This document shows positions 1 through 12,347 of a DNA stretch of 64,000 nucleotides, piece by piece. The position numbers and the translations under genes are program-made. The notes beneath the pieces are model-generated. The model did no database searches, was not told where the DNA came from, and saw only the letters and a program-made list of their open reading frames with translations. The stretch comes from Oopsacas minuta (Eukaryota > Porifera > Hexactinellida > Lyssacinosida > Leucopsacidae): NCBI GenBank assembly GCA_024704765.1, contig JAKMXF010000222.1:1-64000 (forward strand). The letters are read 5' to 3'. Each line of letters begins with the position of its first letter. Position 1 is the first letter of the stretch.

Positions 1-904
1 TACATTATCCATTATCTGCAACAATAATTCAACATTCATACACATTATCCATTATCTATTTATCTCTAATACTAGGAAGACACTCCATAACCCAGCTTTC
101 AATCCCAAAATCCATCCTTCACTGCTATCCATTTAGTCTCTCGGCGTGAATACACTCATCCACTCACACCCCTCAGATTCTTCTATTCTTCTACAATCAC
201 ATCAAAATCGTTCACTCCTATCCACCCATGTGTCTATATATGATCGGAACTGAACATAATATTTAGAACTTTCTCTTCTCTTCTTTGTTTCTTCTCCATC
301 TACTTAGTTTGAGACTCATCGTGGGAATTCATGCATTTGTCGCGGCCTGCAACTCTCGCCACGGAGCGGAACTTTACTAAGTTATTCAAATGTGTTCACT
401 CCCATCCATTTTACTCAGCTACAACCTGAGGAACTACAGAATGATTCATATTTGTTATGCTATTAATTGTATACAAGCTCTTGTAACGATCAGAGAAAAT
501 TCAATGAAATATACAATTGTATGATACTAATATTAATGGGTTAGAATCTAAAATATAAGTCTAATTAGAAGGACATTTCTTATAATGATAAGAGCATTCC
601 TTACAAGGACATTTCTTATATTATAAGACCATCTTTATAAGGACATTTCTTATAATTATAAGAGCATACCTTGTAAGGACATTTCCTATGATTATAAGAG
701 CATTCCTTATAAGGACATTTCTTATATTTATTAGAGCATTCCTTATAAGGACATTTCTTATAATTCTAGGAGCATTCCTATTAATGTATATTTCATCAAA
801 AAGGCAAAGTTTCCTAATGAAACTAAACAATAACATAGAAATAAATCACCAATACAGATACTGAATATAACAGTTCCATTTGATATGCATTCTTACAACA
901 TATA
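1..904. other. Non-coding stretch downstream of TMEM131
   Basis: I see no convincing coding exon on either strand. The left end holds an imperfect direct repeat (ACATTATCCATTATCT near 2 and again near 42). The right part holds a 36-bp tandem array listed separately. It lies 3' of the TMEM131 stop codon, so part of it is probably that gene's 3' UTR. Confidence 0.6.
569..782. repeat. Tandem repeat, about six 36-bp units
   Basis: About six consecutive copies of a unit starting AAGGACATTTCTTATAAT and continuing GATAAGAGCATTCCTTAC. Five units are 36 bp and one is about 34 bp, with a few substitutions each. Each unit contains a short self-complementary pair (AAGGA/TCCTT). The short reading frame across it merely echoes the repeat and is not a gene. 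Confidence 0.9.
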
Positions 905-3900
905 CTATTCGGGACGATTGCATTTCTTACGCTTATCAATATCTTCCAGTGGTCCCCAGCTTCCTTCTGGGAAGGGATTATACACCCTTTCCCTTGATTG
1001 AGTATTTCCTTGTTGAGCAAACTTTCCAGTCAAATATTTCCATGAATTAATTCTATCTGCTTCGGTTACAGACTCCCGATCGCTCCAGATTGTCTTTTCA
1101 AGGAATATCAATGGCTGCTGGCCAGTTGATGTCTGAGTCCGGGTAGCGGGTTTAGGCTTAGCAACTTGAACACAAGACGGACTAGGAGGGCGACTAGTCA
1201 TCAGTTCGGTTGGGAGAAGCTCTGAAGCGCTGAGTGATGGTGGTTCCTGTTTAGGCGATTGGTGACTCCATTGCTGTTCCCTTTCTTTCCTTCTCCATGG
1301 ATCTGATCGGGATAATGAACCTTCATCAATATCTTCATACTCCATATTACTTTTAAAGTAGAAACTATCGTCATGTGAGCCTGTAACTTTGTTATTATTG
1401 GGAGGTAATTTCCAGCTGTCTTTCTTATCATTGAATTTTTCACTCCAATGTGAAAACGCTCCTAGTAATTCTGTATTCTCTCGAGTTATACCACTAACTT
1501 TGGATAAATTACTAGACTTATTTGTGTTAGTACTAGCATTTATATCTTTGTTATCACGGGACCATTTAGTGCTATTAGAAGCTGGCAGTTTAGCATTCGT
1601 ATTAGATGTGTAACAGGATGGATGAGATACTATTTTAACCTTAGATTTCTGTTTAAGAGTAGACTCAGAGGGAGCCTCTCCAAGGATAGCAGAGCTTCCT
1701 GACTTATCTGGTACTGTGTGTTGTTGTTGTTGTTGTTGTTGGTGGTGTTGTCCTATATCTTGAAATTGTTTCAATAGAGAAGGAATGTCAAGAGGAACAT
1801 GGGACTTTGGATTCGATGTTGAATTCCCAAACACATTCACTAAATTACAGTGATAGCAGAGCCAACAATATTGAACATGTAAACTTAGGATTCTAGGTGG
1901 CATGCCTAAACTATTAGCGAGTAGATTGATGTAGTCGCCTTGTGGAACACAGCACTGAGCTTGATTCTGGAGGAGTACACTAAGTTGTGAGAGAGTCTGT
2001 TGGTCTAATACTCCAGACTGTTCCTGAGAATCCCTAGGAATAGTACTTTTCATTGACTGAGGCATAGGATAGTTTCCAAGTAATTTACGTAACACGTTAG
2101 CATCAGGCACGAAAGGCTCAGCATCTGTTGAAAGAATAGAGGATAGTTGTTCGTGAGTTTCTCCTGTCAAATTGGGAGAGTCAATTGTCAATGGAGCGCA
2201 TACTTGTTCAATTCGTAGTTTGAGTTCTTCCGACATTCCAGAAAAAGGAACTCTCTTTGGAATACTTTTTGGTTCATCTTTCGCACTCTCTCCTTTCCTA
2301 ACGCTAGCTTTTCCTCTCGTAGTAGTTTGGTCAATATTATTGTGAGTAGAGCTAGAGCCAGTATACCTGTCTTCATCACGTGTTAAGATCGATATTTTCT
2401 TTACTTTAGATTCATAATTAGGAGTAATCTCCTTAGCTACAGATGGAATGTTACCTGCTAGAGGTAGTCTATCCTTTACAGATTGTGTAGATTTGGGTAG
2501 AGTCACGGGACATGTAGTAGCCACATTATTTCGCACATCAGAGCTATTTCTCAATCCTTTGGAAGATTCCGAAGATAGAGAGATATTACTTTTGTCTTCT
2601 TCCTTCTTCAAGGCTATATCCTCACATCTAGGCCTATCAGTATACGAAATTAACGAAGGTACAGAATGCTTTTGAGTGTTGTCACATTGAAATGGAAAAG
2701 TAGGAATTGAATTGCTTTCTGGCAGACTTTCCTTCTTAGTTTGTGAATACTTGGGACCTTCATGATTCATGCTCGTGTGTAGTGGGAGAGGACCCTTAGG
2801 AGGCGTGGTAACCTGAATGTAGGCTGTCTGGTCTGTCTTCGGATCTGAAACCTGGTATATACCTTGCTTTGTAGAATTAACAATTGGTTTCCGGAGATTA
2901 TCTGATAAGTTCTCATCAATCACCTCAGTTTCGAATGCTTCTTGCAGCCCTACTCCTTGAGGTTGTACCTCTGGTATAGCAGAAGTAGGTGAGTTAGTTT
3001 TAAATGATTTGCTTCTATCCTTTTCCTTCTGCTTTTTACTTTTAGACTTTTTGTATCTATTGGTACGAATAGGCTGGAATAGCTTCTTAGATTCTAAAGT
3101 CGGTTGAGTGGTAGGAGAATCTCTTTTCAATTCATCCTCATTAGATGGTAAAACAGATTTAATATCAGATTTTATATTCCGATCTTTCTTCTCTTCGTTA
3201 CGATTCTTTGGTATTATTTCTATAAATTGTTCCGTAATATGAGTTGGGTTGGCTTTGAAATTTGGCGAGATAGATGAGTTATTCTGCTTAAGATCTTCCA
3301 CTAATTGCCGATTTATTTGGCTTTCTTTCTCAAGTATTTGTATCGGCTTTACTACGCTTGTTTTCTGTGGAGTAGCAATACCACCAATCGTACCATTCTG
3401 AGGTTTAGAATCCTGTTTAATTATGCTTGATGACCCGTTAGAAACTCTGAAAGATAAATCAGGAACGTAAGAACTATGCATAATATCCATCAGATCCTGA
3501 TGAATTGGGCTCTGTATCGGAGAGATTATAGCACCAATCCTAGTTCCTTTTTCTCCCTCCCTCTCCCCACAAACTTGTCTATGCATATTTACAATGCTCT
3601 TCACAAGAGCACTTGATTTCTCCAGTTTCCGCTTCAGATCTTCAGGATCTTCTTCGAGTCCTTTGGAAAATGAAAACATGTCAGCAAGCTTAAATACTTT
3701 ATCCATTCCCTCTGCACTGTAAGAGGTCCTCATACCAGGAATAGGCATATTCAAGATATCCTCCTCTTCAGGCTGTAAGCTAAGGTAAATAGCCAAGATC
3801 AGTGCAGCTAACAAGACAGGTAATGTAATGTAAGGTAAGTAAGGTTCCCATGAAGCTTTCATAGTAACGCGTGAACATAGTGGTAAATAATCAGCTGCAA

Positions 3901-6900
3901 TTACTGCATAGAGTTTGAATATAAGTTTCTGCCCATGTCTTGTCATGAGAATAAGATCGCGATGAATGTAGTAGAGAGTAAAGTCCGGAGTAAATGTAAT
4001 ATCAATTTCAACAGATGTGTTTGGTTTAAGAGTAAATGCTTTGCATTGTCTAATAGAAAACCCATAGCCCTGACAGGGATAGCCATTAATAGAGAGAGAT
4101 TCAATGTGTATAGGAAGCTGTCCTTGGTTACGAGCTATGAATTTGTGAGTTAGCGAGAGAGCAGAAGGAGATATTTGATTTGTAGAAGTGCATTCAATAA
4201 GATTATCCTCTGTCATATTAAAGAATAGTGTTTCCATTGAGTCAGGCATTTTACCATCCAAGGAGAATTTACCTTCAGCTCCGCAACCTTGTATTACTAC
4301 TGCATCCATCACTGTAAGGTTATTACGAAATAGAATAACCGAATAGGCAGACTCTTCATCAAGAGGCTCAAACGCTACTGTAATATTAACTACAGATTTG
4401 GGAGGAAGAACATATGTCCATGCAAAATCAGAGACAGATCTATCCAGAGCTTCCAGATAGCTCGTAGGATGAGCGGTGTCTGGGTAATGATAGATCCCTG
4501 AAGCAGGAGTTTCTATGAGGGAAAATGGAGAAATATGACGAGTAGGGAAAGATGGAATATCTAACCAATCATCTACAATATCTAACGCAGCTTGTTCATC
4601 AGGATATATATGAAGCAGGAGAGCTTGTACTACGAGAGGTAGGTCTCCAGGATTGAATACTGGTACTGATCGTGTTGAATAATTGCCTATCAATGTGAGA
4701 GGAAACTGTATAGGAGCATCAGGAGTTATAGAAGGCCACTGAAGTGAAGCTTCAACTTCTACTTTAACCCCAGAAACAAAATCTGTGTCTAATTCAAAGT
4801 TAGCAACAGCTCTAGTAAGTTCTTCATTTTGGCACTCTTTCCACACAGCTTGTATTCGTTCGTACTGGCGAGTGTCTACTTCTGCTACACTGCCTCTCAA
4901 GTCTAAGCTGCTGAGCCAATCTGTAGATTGTACTTCAGAGAAACCACCAGTGAATACTTTACCGGGAAATCCTCTGATAGGATCAAATGCTAACTTAGCT
5001 ATGTGAGTGGAAGAGAATGCAGATAGTTCTATGTTACCAATACTTGGATCTTCAAGGTATATTCTAGGATCTGTGGGGTCAATCCTTCTCAAATCATTTA
5101 TCCGCACTGTTTGAGTAAATGTATTTCTAATAATTATATCTTTCTTCTCCACATGACCAGGAAAGGAAGGTTGAAATACAATTCGTTGTGCTTCCAAAGT
5201 TCCAGAGATGGATCGGTAGTGAACACGTACATGAAGTCGTTGGTGATCAGTAACTAGAATAACCTCTGAGGTGACGTCACCACTAGTTGGTCTGGTTAGT
5301 TTGTAGTGGAGTGTAGCTTCGTGCTTCGATTGAATTACAAATGGTACATCTGAGCCTAAATCAATACAAATATAAATGATACTATTATTAGCCTAATAAG
5401 AATACAATCTTACCTGTCATAGAGATGAGCTGTCCTTCCTGTAGAGGGAGTATTACCATCTTTTCAAAAGTTAAGTGAGGATTAGAAATAATCATTTCAC
5501 GAACTGTAATAACATCAGCATTCATATTTCGCAGTTTGAATGATTGGTTCTTGGTAATATCAGGGTGTATTACTCCAAACTCAAGCTCACTAGCTCCATC
5601 CGTCAATTCAAGCTGTTGGTTGTATATACGGATTGGAATTTGGAAGTTAGAAGTGTTTGTATAAAGTTGTAAATAAGAATGCGAGTTGATCAGAGCCCTA
5701 CTCGGCATAAATCGCAGGGAAAGAATAACAGCTCTATCATGTGGGAGAATAAGAAGTGGCCAATGGAACTCGTGTAGACTCAAATATCCGGTCTCTTCTC
5801 CACCACTCTCACCATAAGATATTTTAGCATCAAACAATGCTAGAGAATATCTGAAAGTGTGGCTAAGCCATACACTCACTGTCTGAGGACGAGATGGCAG
5901 TGTACTTGAGTGTAAATTCAAATTAGGAACATTGAGGTGTCCATATACGATACTAGCTCTGTAGGGAATCCGTATTGAATCAGTCCACTTACTACTGCCT
6001 TCTCCGCTACTGACATTAACGAGAACAGATCCTGTTATCAGTGAAAGGTTCAGAGGCAGGTCTCTCGGGTTTAACTTGAGGACACCTACAGATAGGGCTA
6101 TCCCAGGATCCAATTTCAGATGCTGGTACTGCTGTATTGTAAGATAACGACCTGATTTACTGGCGGATAGAGAACTAACTTTTACAATAGCATCAGATGG
6201 ATTATAGAGAGAAATATTCAGAGATTTCAATTCGTCTGAAGAACGTATCAAACCGAAATCTAATTCTTGAGATGTAGAGACGATATTCTCGCGAGACACG
6301 ACTTCTACTTCTAACGGGATTATCAGTTGGGCGCCTGTATCCTTATCAAAATTAGTTCTGATACGAATAAATGCTGTATAACGATCAATTCTGTCTGCGA
6401 AGAAGGTTAGACGCATCACTTCCTTGCTCTGATAAGGTGGTACCTCCCAAGAACTAGACTCATCTGAGGAGAGCAGCTCAAGATGTAAATCTAAGGCAGT
6501 AGAGTACATCTCTGTAATCTGTAAGGGATTTTCGTGAGGATTGTATACAGACACAGTAGGACTGTAACTATAGTTAAGAGGGATACGTGCAGAGAGCGAG
6601 TGAACATGGTAGGGATTAGCAGTCCCTGTCCCGGATACTGGTAGCGGGAATGTGAACCCGTCTTCTGAGTGGATATGAAGAGTAGATTCAATCGGTCCGA
6701 CCTCTCTGGGTAAGAAGTAAACGTCGAAACAGGTGTGCTCTCCTGGAAGTATGAACTCCGATTGGAAGAAAGAAGGATGGAAGTCAGAAGAAGTCCCTGA
6801 GACAGATGTCAAATGCAGCACTCTTTTCTGACTGTGATTGATAATTTGAATTCTCTTATCTGTATGCTGTCCTACTGGATGGTTATTAAACCAAAGTACA

Positions 6901-7250
6901 GATGGCACAAACTCTACCAGATTATCTATTAACATGGAAGAGAGAGTATCTTTATCATCATCATAGAACTTATGTACGCCAGGGCAATTAGGACCGCGAG
7001 GAGTCACTCGAGAGAGTCCATTCTTGAGAGTACAAGTTGGTATGTTGTCGGGACGTGAGCTATCTGCTGCGAGGGGATTACTCTGATGAGCTTTGTTAGG
7101 GATATCGCTATGTGGAATACCGTGAGGAACTAGCAGGAGGCAAGATATTATGAGCAGGTATAGAGCTGTGGATTTTGTAGTTTGAGAGAGAGAGGAGATT
7201 AGTCTAAGCGGAAACACACCCATGAATGAAGAAGTCAATAACATTGCCAT
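905..7250 (-). CDS. TMEM131: TMEM131-family transmembrane protein
   Basis: Two exons, 7250-5414 and 5355-905, joined across a 58-nt GT-AG intron, give about 2095 residues. The start has a hydrophobic signal-like segment (residues about 20-42). A long luminal part follows, made of immunoglobulin/PapD-like beta domains with many N-glycosylation sequons. One membrane helix lies near residues 1118-1138. The cytoplasmic tail is about 950 residues, polar and low in complexity, with a glutamine run. This order matches TMEM131/TMEM131L (human TMEM131 is about 1880 residues), which helps export procollagen and other secretory cargo through the luminal PapD-like domains and a cytoplasmic TRAPPC8 contact. 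Assignment rests on architecture and recognised sequence style; the tail is too diverged to align by eye. No in-frame upstream Met was found before 7250. Confidence 0.82.
1721..1741 (-). repeat. CAA triplet run coding for glutamines in TMEM131
   Basis: Seven TTG units on the plus strand read as CAA on the coding strand. They encode the core of a glutamine-rich run in the cytoplasmic tail of the TMEM131 protein. It may be length-variable between individuals. Confidence 0.85.
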
Positions 7251-7585
7251 TAATAGCTAGGAATTAGGGGAATATAATTGGTAAATTTCATTGTTTCCCA
7301 CCTCAACATCCCTTTTATACAAAATGAAATGCTAACATATGATAAAATTGCATGGGAATAGTAGGAAATCATTGAAGAATAAAACCTCCCATAGAAAGGA
7401 CATATCATTGTAAATCATACTACTTACATATTATAAGTCAGCTATTTGTAATCAATCATAAAGAATTGTGTAATACATATAAATAATTAAATACTACTCA
7501 CAAAGGATAAATTAACATTTAAGTGGAAATTGCTGAAACAAAAGTATAAATCAAATTTACCTAAATCTACCTGAAACATTCGCAG
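7251..7585. other. Intergenic region, TMEM131 5' / BRF1 3'
   Basis: 335 bp of AT-rich sequence upstream of the TMEM131 start and downstream of the BRF1 stop. I see no ORF, RNA gene or repeat in it. It should contain the TMEM131 promoter. Confidence 0.6.
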
Positions 7586-9256
7586 CTATCGAATGTCATA
7601 ATCCTCAAAAAACACATTTTGTTCTATCAATATTTCCTCTCCGAAGTGAGTTTCAGATTTGTTATCATCGCTATCTTCAGAATCATACCCGGTTTTAGTA
7701 ATTGCTCCTTCTACTATATCATCTTGTCTACCACTGAAATTATCCTTTCTGTCCTCTCCTAGTAATGCCCCAGGGTCAAGACGATCATGTAACCCAGTTT
7801 TGTTAATAACTTGTTGCAAAACCTCTCGAGTAGAGCTTCCAGGACCAACTTGCACTTCAAGAATCCGTTTCTTCCTACAAACTGCTTGCTTGCTAGCAAT
7901 ATTCCTCCTCCTCTCAGCTCGCAGGACAAGCTCCGCTTCATATTCACCGAATTCAGACATCCAAAGCTCTGTCTTATGTTCCGATTCTTCATTTGTCAAG
8001 ATGTAATCGTCCAGTTCTATTTCATCAAGGCCTGTAGTATCAAGTTCATCTTCTGCTCCAATTTCTAACAAATTAATAACATAAATATTTATATTATTCT
8101 GAAACTGCTAAACTCACTCGTATGCTCCTCACTATTCTCTGCATAGAAAGAGAAACGCTCCAATTCACTCTGTGAAGAAGGCTCCAGAGGGAGAGGGCCC
8201 ACTTCTTTCAGTTTCTGTAAATATCTGGCCTTAGCTATTGTCTCATCAACATTCAAACTTTTCCTACTCATTGAGAAAGAACTGCTGTCAGGACTATCAT
8301 CTTCATCAGAGAAGTCAGAATCAATACTTAATGGACTCTGAGTTTGATTTTGTGAGAAGGAAGGTGGTTCCTCCTCTCTGAGCAGATCTACTCGAAAGAA
8401 TTCGTCAATGGTAAGGGCACAAGATGGAGTTCTCTTGAACTCATTGAGTCTCTTCTTAATGGTGGAATGATGGAGGCCCACTACACGAGATATCTCCCGG
8501 ACATGTATTCTGAATCCGCTTAGACGGCCTGCAATAAATAGCGATGCTCCGTAGAGTCCGCATGGATGTCTCCCTACATTCATCCAATCTCTCTTCATAC
8601 GGGCAACTAACCTCAGTGCTGTAGTAGCAACCTATGAGCAAATATACATAAGTTAAGCTACAGAAATAACTATAGTAATATATTACCTCGTGTCTCTTAT
8701 CTCCTAGAGATAGTTTGGAAGAGAAGCGAAGAATATACTGCCAGGGATCTCCCAGCGGGAGGGTTAAGTGAAGACCTTTAGTAAGTTTAAGAAATAGTCT
8801 GCCAAGTGTAAACAAGTTTACTCTCAGAATATCTGCAAAATCCATCAACATGTGTGGGGTACCCTCCAGCCGACAGGTTATATACAGAAGTACTGCATCG
8901 GCTATTTTATTCCTGAAACCTTTGAGCAGTCCCTGAGATGTAGCCAGTTTGAAAAATGAAAATCCTGTCTCTATACTGGCTGAGGAGAGTCTCAACTTAG
9001 CTCCCAGACACAACAGCCGCTTCTTAGCTTGTCCAGCTGTAGATTTGCTCAATTTACGTCTCTCATAGCTAGTTAAGCCATCAGCGTAGAGTAACTGACC
9101 GAATACAGATGGTCCCCCGCTCTCCTTATCAAAGGAAACTTCGGTTACAATGTTACTCTCATTACAGACAGCCCCGCAGTCAGTACACACAATCTCACCG
9201 CGTTCAGGACAGGTTTCCAGAGGTGCTTCAGATCCACAATACTTACAACTCACCAT
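7586..9256 (-). CDS. BRF1: TFIIIB subunit BRF1 (TFIIB-related factor)
   Basis: Three exons, 9256-8687, 8631-8118 and 8064-7586 (introns 55 and 53 nt), sum to 520 residues. The N-terminus is a zinc ribbon (CKYCG, then CTDCG about 15 residues later). Two cyclin folds follow; the second carries GRHPCGLYGASLFIAGR and the first-intron junction restores VATTALRLVARMKRD. The linker TPSCALTIDEFFRVDL matches the conserved BRF1 segment. The third exon holds the BRF1 homology region (DDYILTNEESEHKTELWMSE) that binds TBP. BRF1 recruits RNA polymerase III to tRNA and 5S genes in the nucleus. The protein is shorter than the human one (677), mostly in the acidic C-terminal tail. Confidence 0.93.
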
Positions 9257-9439
9257 TGAATTATATGGCTATTACTTTGGTTGTTCCATTCAATATATAC
9301 TTTATGGTCACTATAATCTAAATTTAGCATATAGTACAATATGGTTCTGTGCTATTAATAGAATTGCGTAGTATTTATTATCAGCAATTTAAGTTAAAAA
9401 TTAATTAAGTGTCAAATGATTTACTTAATTAACAAGTAA

Positions 9440-10894
9440 TTAGAGATTATCGTGACTGTTAACCACAGTTTGGGAATGTCTAGGCAATTCAATTAGTTTC
9501 TCAGCTGGCCTGGAAGCAGAATTTTGGCTGAGAAATTTCGGTTTATTTGGTTTCTGAGGTGCATGTGCTCTGGGCTTGGGAGGGAGGGTTGGTTTATGGG
9601 CAATATCTTGAGGCATAAGCTTAGGAATGTGTGGTTTAGGGTGGATGAGTGGTCTGTATTTCTTGGTTTGTGCCTGACGTAGCTCGGTTATTTCGAAGTC
9701 TAGAGGGTCGTTATAATCTGCATCAGGACTAAGTACAGGAATAGAGGGGTCCTTATTAAACCTAGTCATTGGTGTACAGGGTGTATCCTCTGGTATAATA
9801 TACTCCATGCGACTGCCTGTGCTATGATTCCTATGAGGTACTCTAAGCTTGGGAGATTCTATAAAAGAGGTAGGAACAGAGGTCTTAGGAATAGGAGTAT
9901 CAGTCAGTAATCTGGGTTCTATGTAATCCTGTGTGAGGTTAGCATCAAATCCTCTCCCACGACTATTAGGCTCCATTATACGGGAAGATATGCGAGGAGG
10001 AGGAACAGGCTTAGATAATCTGCGTGGGACAAGATAACGACCTTCTGCTTCAATAATAATATTATTCAAAGGGGTAGGAGTCGGGGGCTGTGTAGGAATA
10101 AACACATTTTCTAAACTCTTAGAGTGTTGGCGAGCATAAGACTTGTCATGTTTGCTAGATTCTAGGTAAAAAGAGTCATCTTTTACATAAGTAGAAGAAT
10201 TAGGCATTTGAGTTATAATAGCTTCAGTGGATGTCCGTTTTTTGGGGCTTTGGAAATATTCGAATGAAACTGAATCATCAAATGAATTAGAAGTGACTAA
10301 TACCCCAGCACAGTACTTGTCTATTGGTTCTGATACAGAAGAAGCCTGAGGTCTTTTGGTAACTTGATTCTTTCTAATTCCTTTAAAGTTATTACTTAGA
10401 AACTGATTCAATCTATATTTTATAAAGTTCATCTTGTCCCCCTTCCCTATTCGTTTGTTTTCCTTTATAGAACTTCTACCCTCTTCATAATCTTTAGGAG
10501 GGTCAGCAGCTAATCTATTGGTGTCACTGTCAATGTATTCGTAATTACAGCCGGTTTGTTGTTTCATTATATTCGTGTCGTCATTCCAGGCCTCTTGGTT
10601 ATCCAGAGCAATAGAATTGTACCAGTTAAGAACCTCCTCGGGTACATTAGAGAATTCTCCTGATTCAATAGCCTCCAGGGTTTTGGCTATGTGATCATCC
10701 ATGTTTTCTTGATCCAAGTACGAGTAAATGCCAATTGGGTCCTCACTGGAGGGAGGCATCGTCTGAATTCGCTTTACTTGACGCTGGAAATTGTTTCGCA
10801 TGACTGGCATCTTTATTGGCGTTAGATAGTAGTCTGGATTATAATCAGAACCTCTTGGAGCAATGCGAGGCACAACTGATTGCCTTGTTGTCAT
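9440..10894 (-). CDS. Unrecognised proline-rich, tyrosine-motif (docking-like) protein
   Basis: Single long exon of 484 residues from the ATG at 10894. The frame stays open to about 10927 and begins just after an AG that could be a splice acceptor, so an upstream exon is possible. I do not recognise the family and see no folded domain, membrane helix or signal peptide. The protein is rich in proline, serine and basic residues. It has SH3-ligand-like stretches (KPVPPPRISSR, KPTLPPKPR) and several tyrosines in SH2-ligand-like settings (YEYID, DYIEP, EYIIPE, RYLVP). This resembles the disordered tail of an adaptor or docking protein, but that is inference. It lies between BRF1 and the CNC-bZIP gene on the same strand. 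Confidence 0.6.
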   Translation of the reverse strand: MTTRQSVVPRIAPRGSDYNPDYYLTPIKMPVMRNNFQRQVKRIQTMPPSSEDPIGIYSYLDQENMDDHIAKTLEAIESGEFSNVPEEVLNWYNSIALDNQEAWNDDTNIMKQQTGCNYEYIDSDTNRLAADPPKDYEEGRSSIKENKRIGKGDKMNFIKYRLNQFLSNNFKGIRKNQVTKRPQASSVSEPIDKYCAGVLVTSNSFDDSVSFEYFQSPKKRTSTEAIITQMPNSSTYVKDDSFYLESSKHDKSYARQHSKSLENVFIPTQPPTPTPLNNIIIEAEGRYLVPRRLSKPVPPPRISSRIMEPNSRGRGFDANLTQDYIEPRLLTDTPIPKTSVPTSFIESPKLRVPHRNHSTGSRMEYIIPEDTPCTPMTRFNKDPSIPVLSPDADYNDPLDFEITELRQAQTKKYRPLIHPKPHIPKLMPQDIAHKPTLPPKPRAHAPQKPNKPKFLSQNSASRPAEKLIELPRHSQTVVNSHDNL

Positions 10895-11486
10895 TATAAT
10901 TGGTAGATTGTATGAATAATTATCCACTATATTTTCTCTTTGTTATATATGATACAGCAGGAGATTATATTTACAGAGCCTACAAGAGTCATTGGAAATC
11001 TGATCTGGCCGCTAATAGAGAAAGAGATTTGGGTTTGAATATGTAAAACATAATACATTGCAATATCCCAGCAAAGTTAGGCTATAATAGTGCCGACATC
11101 ATAATTGTAGTAGAAATAGATTGATTTAGTCAACTCAATGATCTGTTCATCCGTTTGTACTTTCTGTGCTAGGTCAGGGTAGATAAGGAGTCGAATATAG
11201 AAAAATTTGTTCTATATTATATGTCAAATTATTGCAACAAGGTAGAAGAATATTTACGTATTGGGAGATTGGATATATTAAGAAATAAAGATAAGTTGCA
11301 TGTACGAACAAAGAGGTTAATTACAAATAAAAATAGAGATGTTTAGGCATGCAAACATTAATTAATTCTGGACAAGAATGTTGGGTTGCCAGCTGCGCGT
11401 AGCTAAACTGCCCTTGTTGAGAATTAATACATCAGATGCAAGCGAAATGCGGCGTTTATGTAAGGGAAACTTTCCATATTACAGAG
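10895..11486. other. Intergenic region upstream of the docking-like gene
   Basis: About 590 bp with no supported gene. It could hide a short 5' exon of the gene ending at 9440 (a GTAAAT donor near 10976 and an AG near 10929 exist), but no reading phase joined cleanly. No RNA gene or repeat seen. Confidence 0.5.
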
Positions 11487-11885
11487 TTACATATCTTCAT
11501 TCTGATAGTGAGCTATTTCCTCGATTAACTCCTCTTTAGTTCTGAGTAATACTTCTCTCTTCTCTTCAAGAACACGAACAGACTCTTCGAGCAAATGATC
11601 CTGCTCTCTATTCTTCTTACGTAATAGCTCAGTAGCGACGTTCTTTTTGGCTTGCTGACGTTTTCTCTTAAGAAGTACTTTCTCAGCGTCATTAAGCATC
11701 TTGCTTTTGAGGATAAGACCAAACTGGAAGATGGGGAGTGAAATAAGCTTGTCAAGGTCTACAAGGGACAAGAAGGGAGTACGATGATATTCATCACTCC
11801 ATTCTTCAATCAGAATATTTCTAGCTTCATAGCATTTCATGTAAGGTGCTGGTTCATTAGAGAATAGAGCATTAGTAGGATCCAT
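11487..11885 (-). CDS. Short CNC-type bZIP transcription factor
   Basis: Intronless, 132 residues, ATG at 11885. Residues 37-66 resemble the Cap-n-Collar segment of the NFE2/NRF/SKN-1 family (LVDLDKLISLPIFQF versus the family pattern DKIINLPVDEF). A basic stretch at 73-94 follows, then a leucine zipper with heptad positions L99, L106, L113 and L120. CNC factors pair with small Maf proteins to drive stress and differentiation genes. Two oddities: the usual invariant Asn and Cys/Ser of the basic region (N-x2-A-A-x2-C-R) read Lys81 and Leu88, with Ala84 and Arg89 kept; and there is no activation domain or KEAP1-binding region. It may act as a repressor-like partner. I infer CNC membership from spacing and motif; a plain coiled-coil protein is the alternative. 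Confidence 0.62.
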   Translation of the reverse strand: MDPTNALFSNEPAPYMKCYEARNILIEEWSDEYHRTPFLSLVDLDKLISLPIFQFGLILKSKMLNDAEKVLLKRKRQQAKKNVATELLRKKNREQDHLLEESVRVLEEKREVLLRTKEELIEEIAHYQNEDM

Positions 11886-12347
11886 TACAGTATAGAATAT
11901 TGTTACACAACAAGGTCAGCTACACAGGAAGATTATATACTTCTACTTCGAGGCGAACTCATTCCCATCCGCTAGCTACTATGACGATAACCGCGAAGAC
12001 AATTATGGGAACCTTGTCAATTCATTTCCAGTAATGAATATCTACGACATTAGCGTATTGATTTTGGTTAACTAATATTGGACCGAGTATGATTCAAACA
12101 AAAATAGAACTGGTAGAAATGGTACAGACAAGAGGATGATTCTAGAGAGTTGATCTATGCAAATTAAAGGTGCTACCTGCTGATAGTTTCAATGAGGATA
12201 TTGCAAATATTGACATTAAACAAAATGAAATAGAAACAGTTAATCTCGCAGCTATATACTTGTATACACCAAAAATGCAAATACACAGCTTAAATATACA
12301 GATAATGTGTCAAAAGTAAAATCCCGATAATTTCCATAATACAACGT
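11886..12347. other. Intergenic region, CNC-bZIP 5' / PLC-beta 3'
   Basis: 460 bp holding the presumed CNC-bZIP promoter and the PLC-beta 3' UTR. No ORF, repeat or RNA gene that I can support. Confidence 0.55.
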
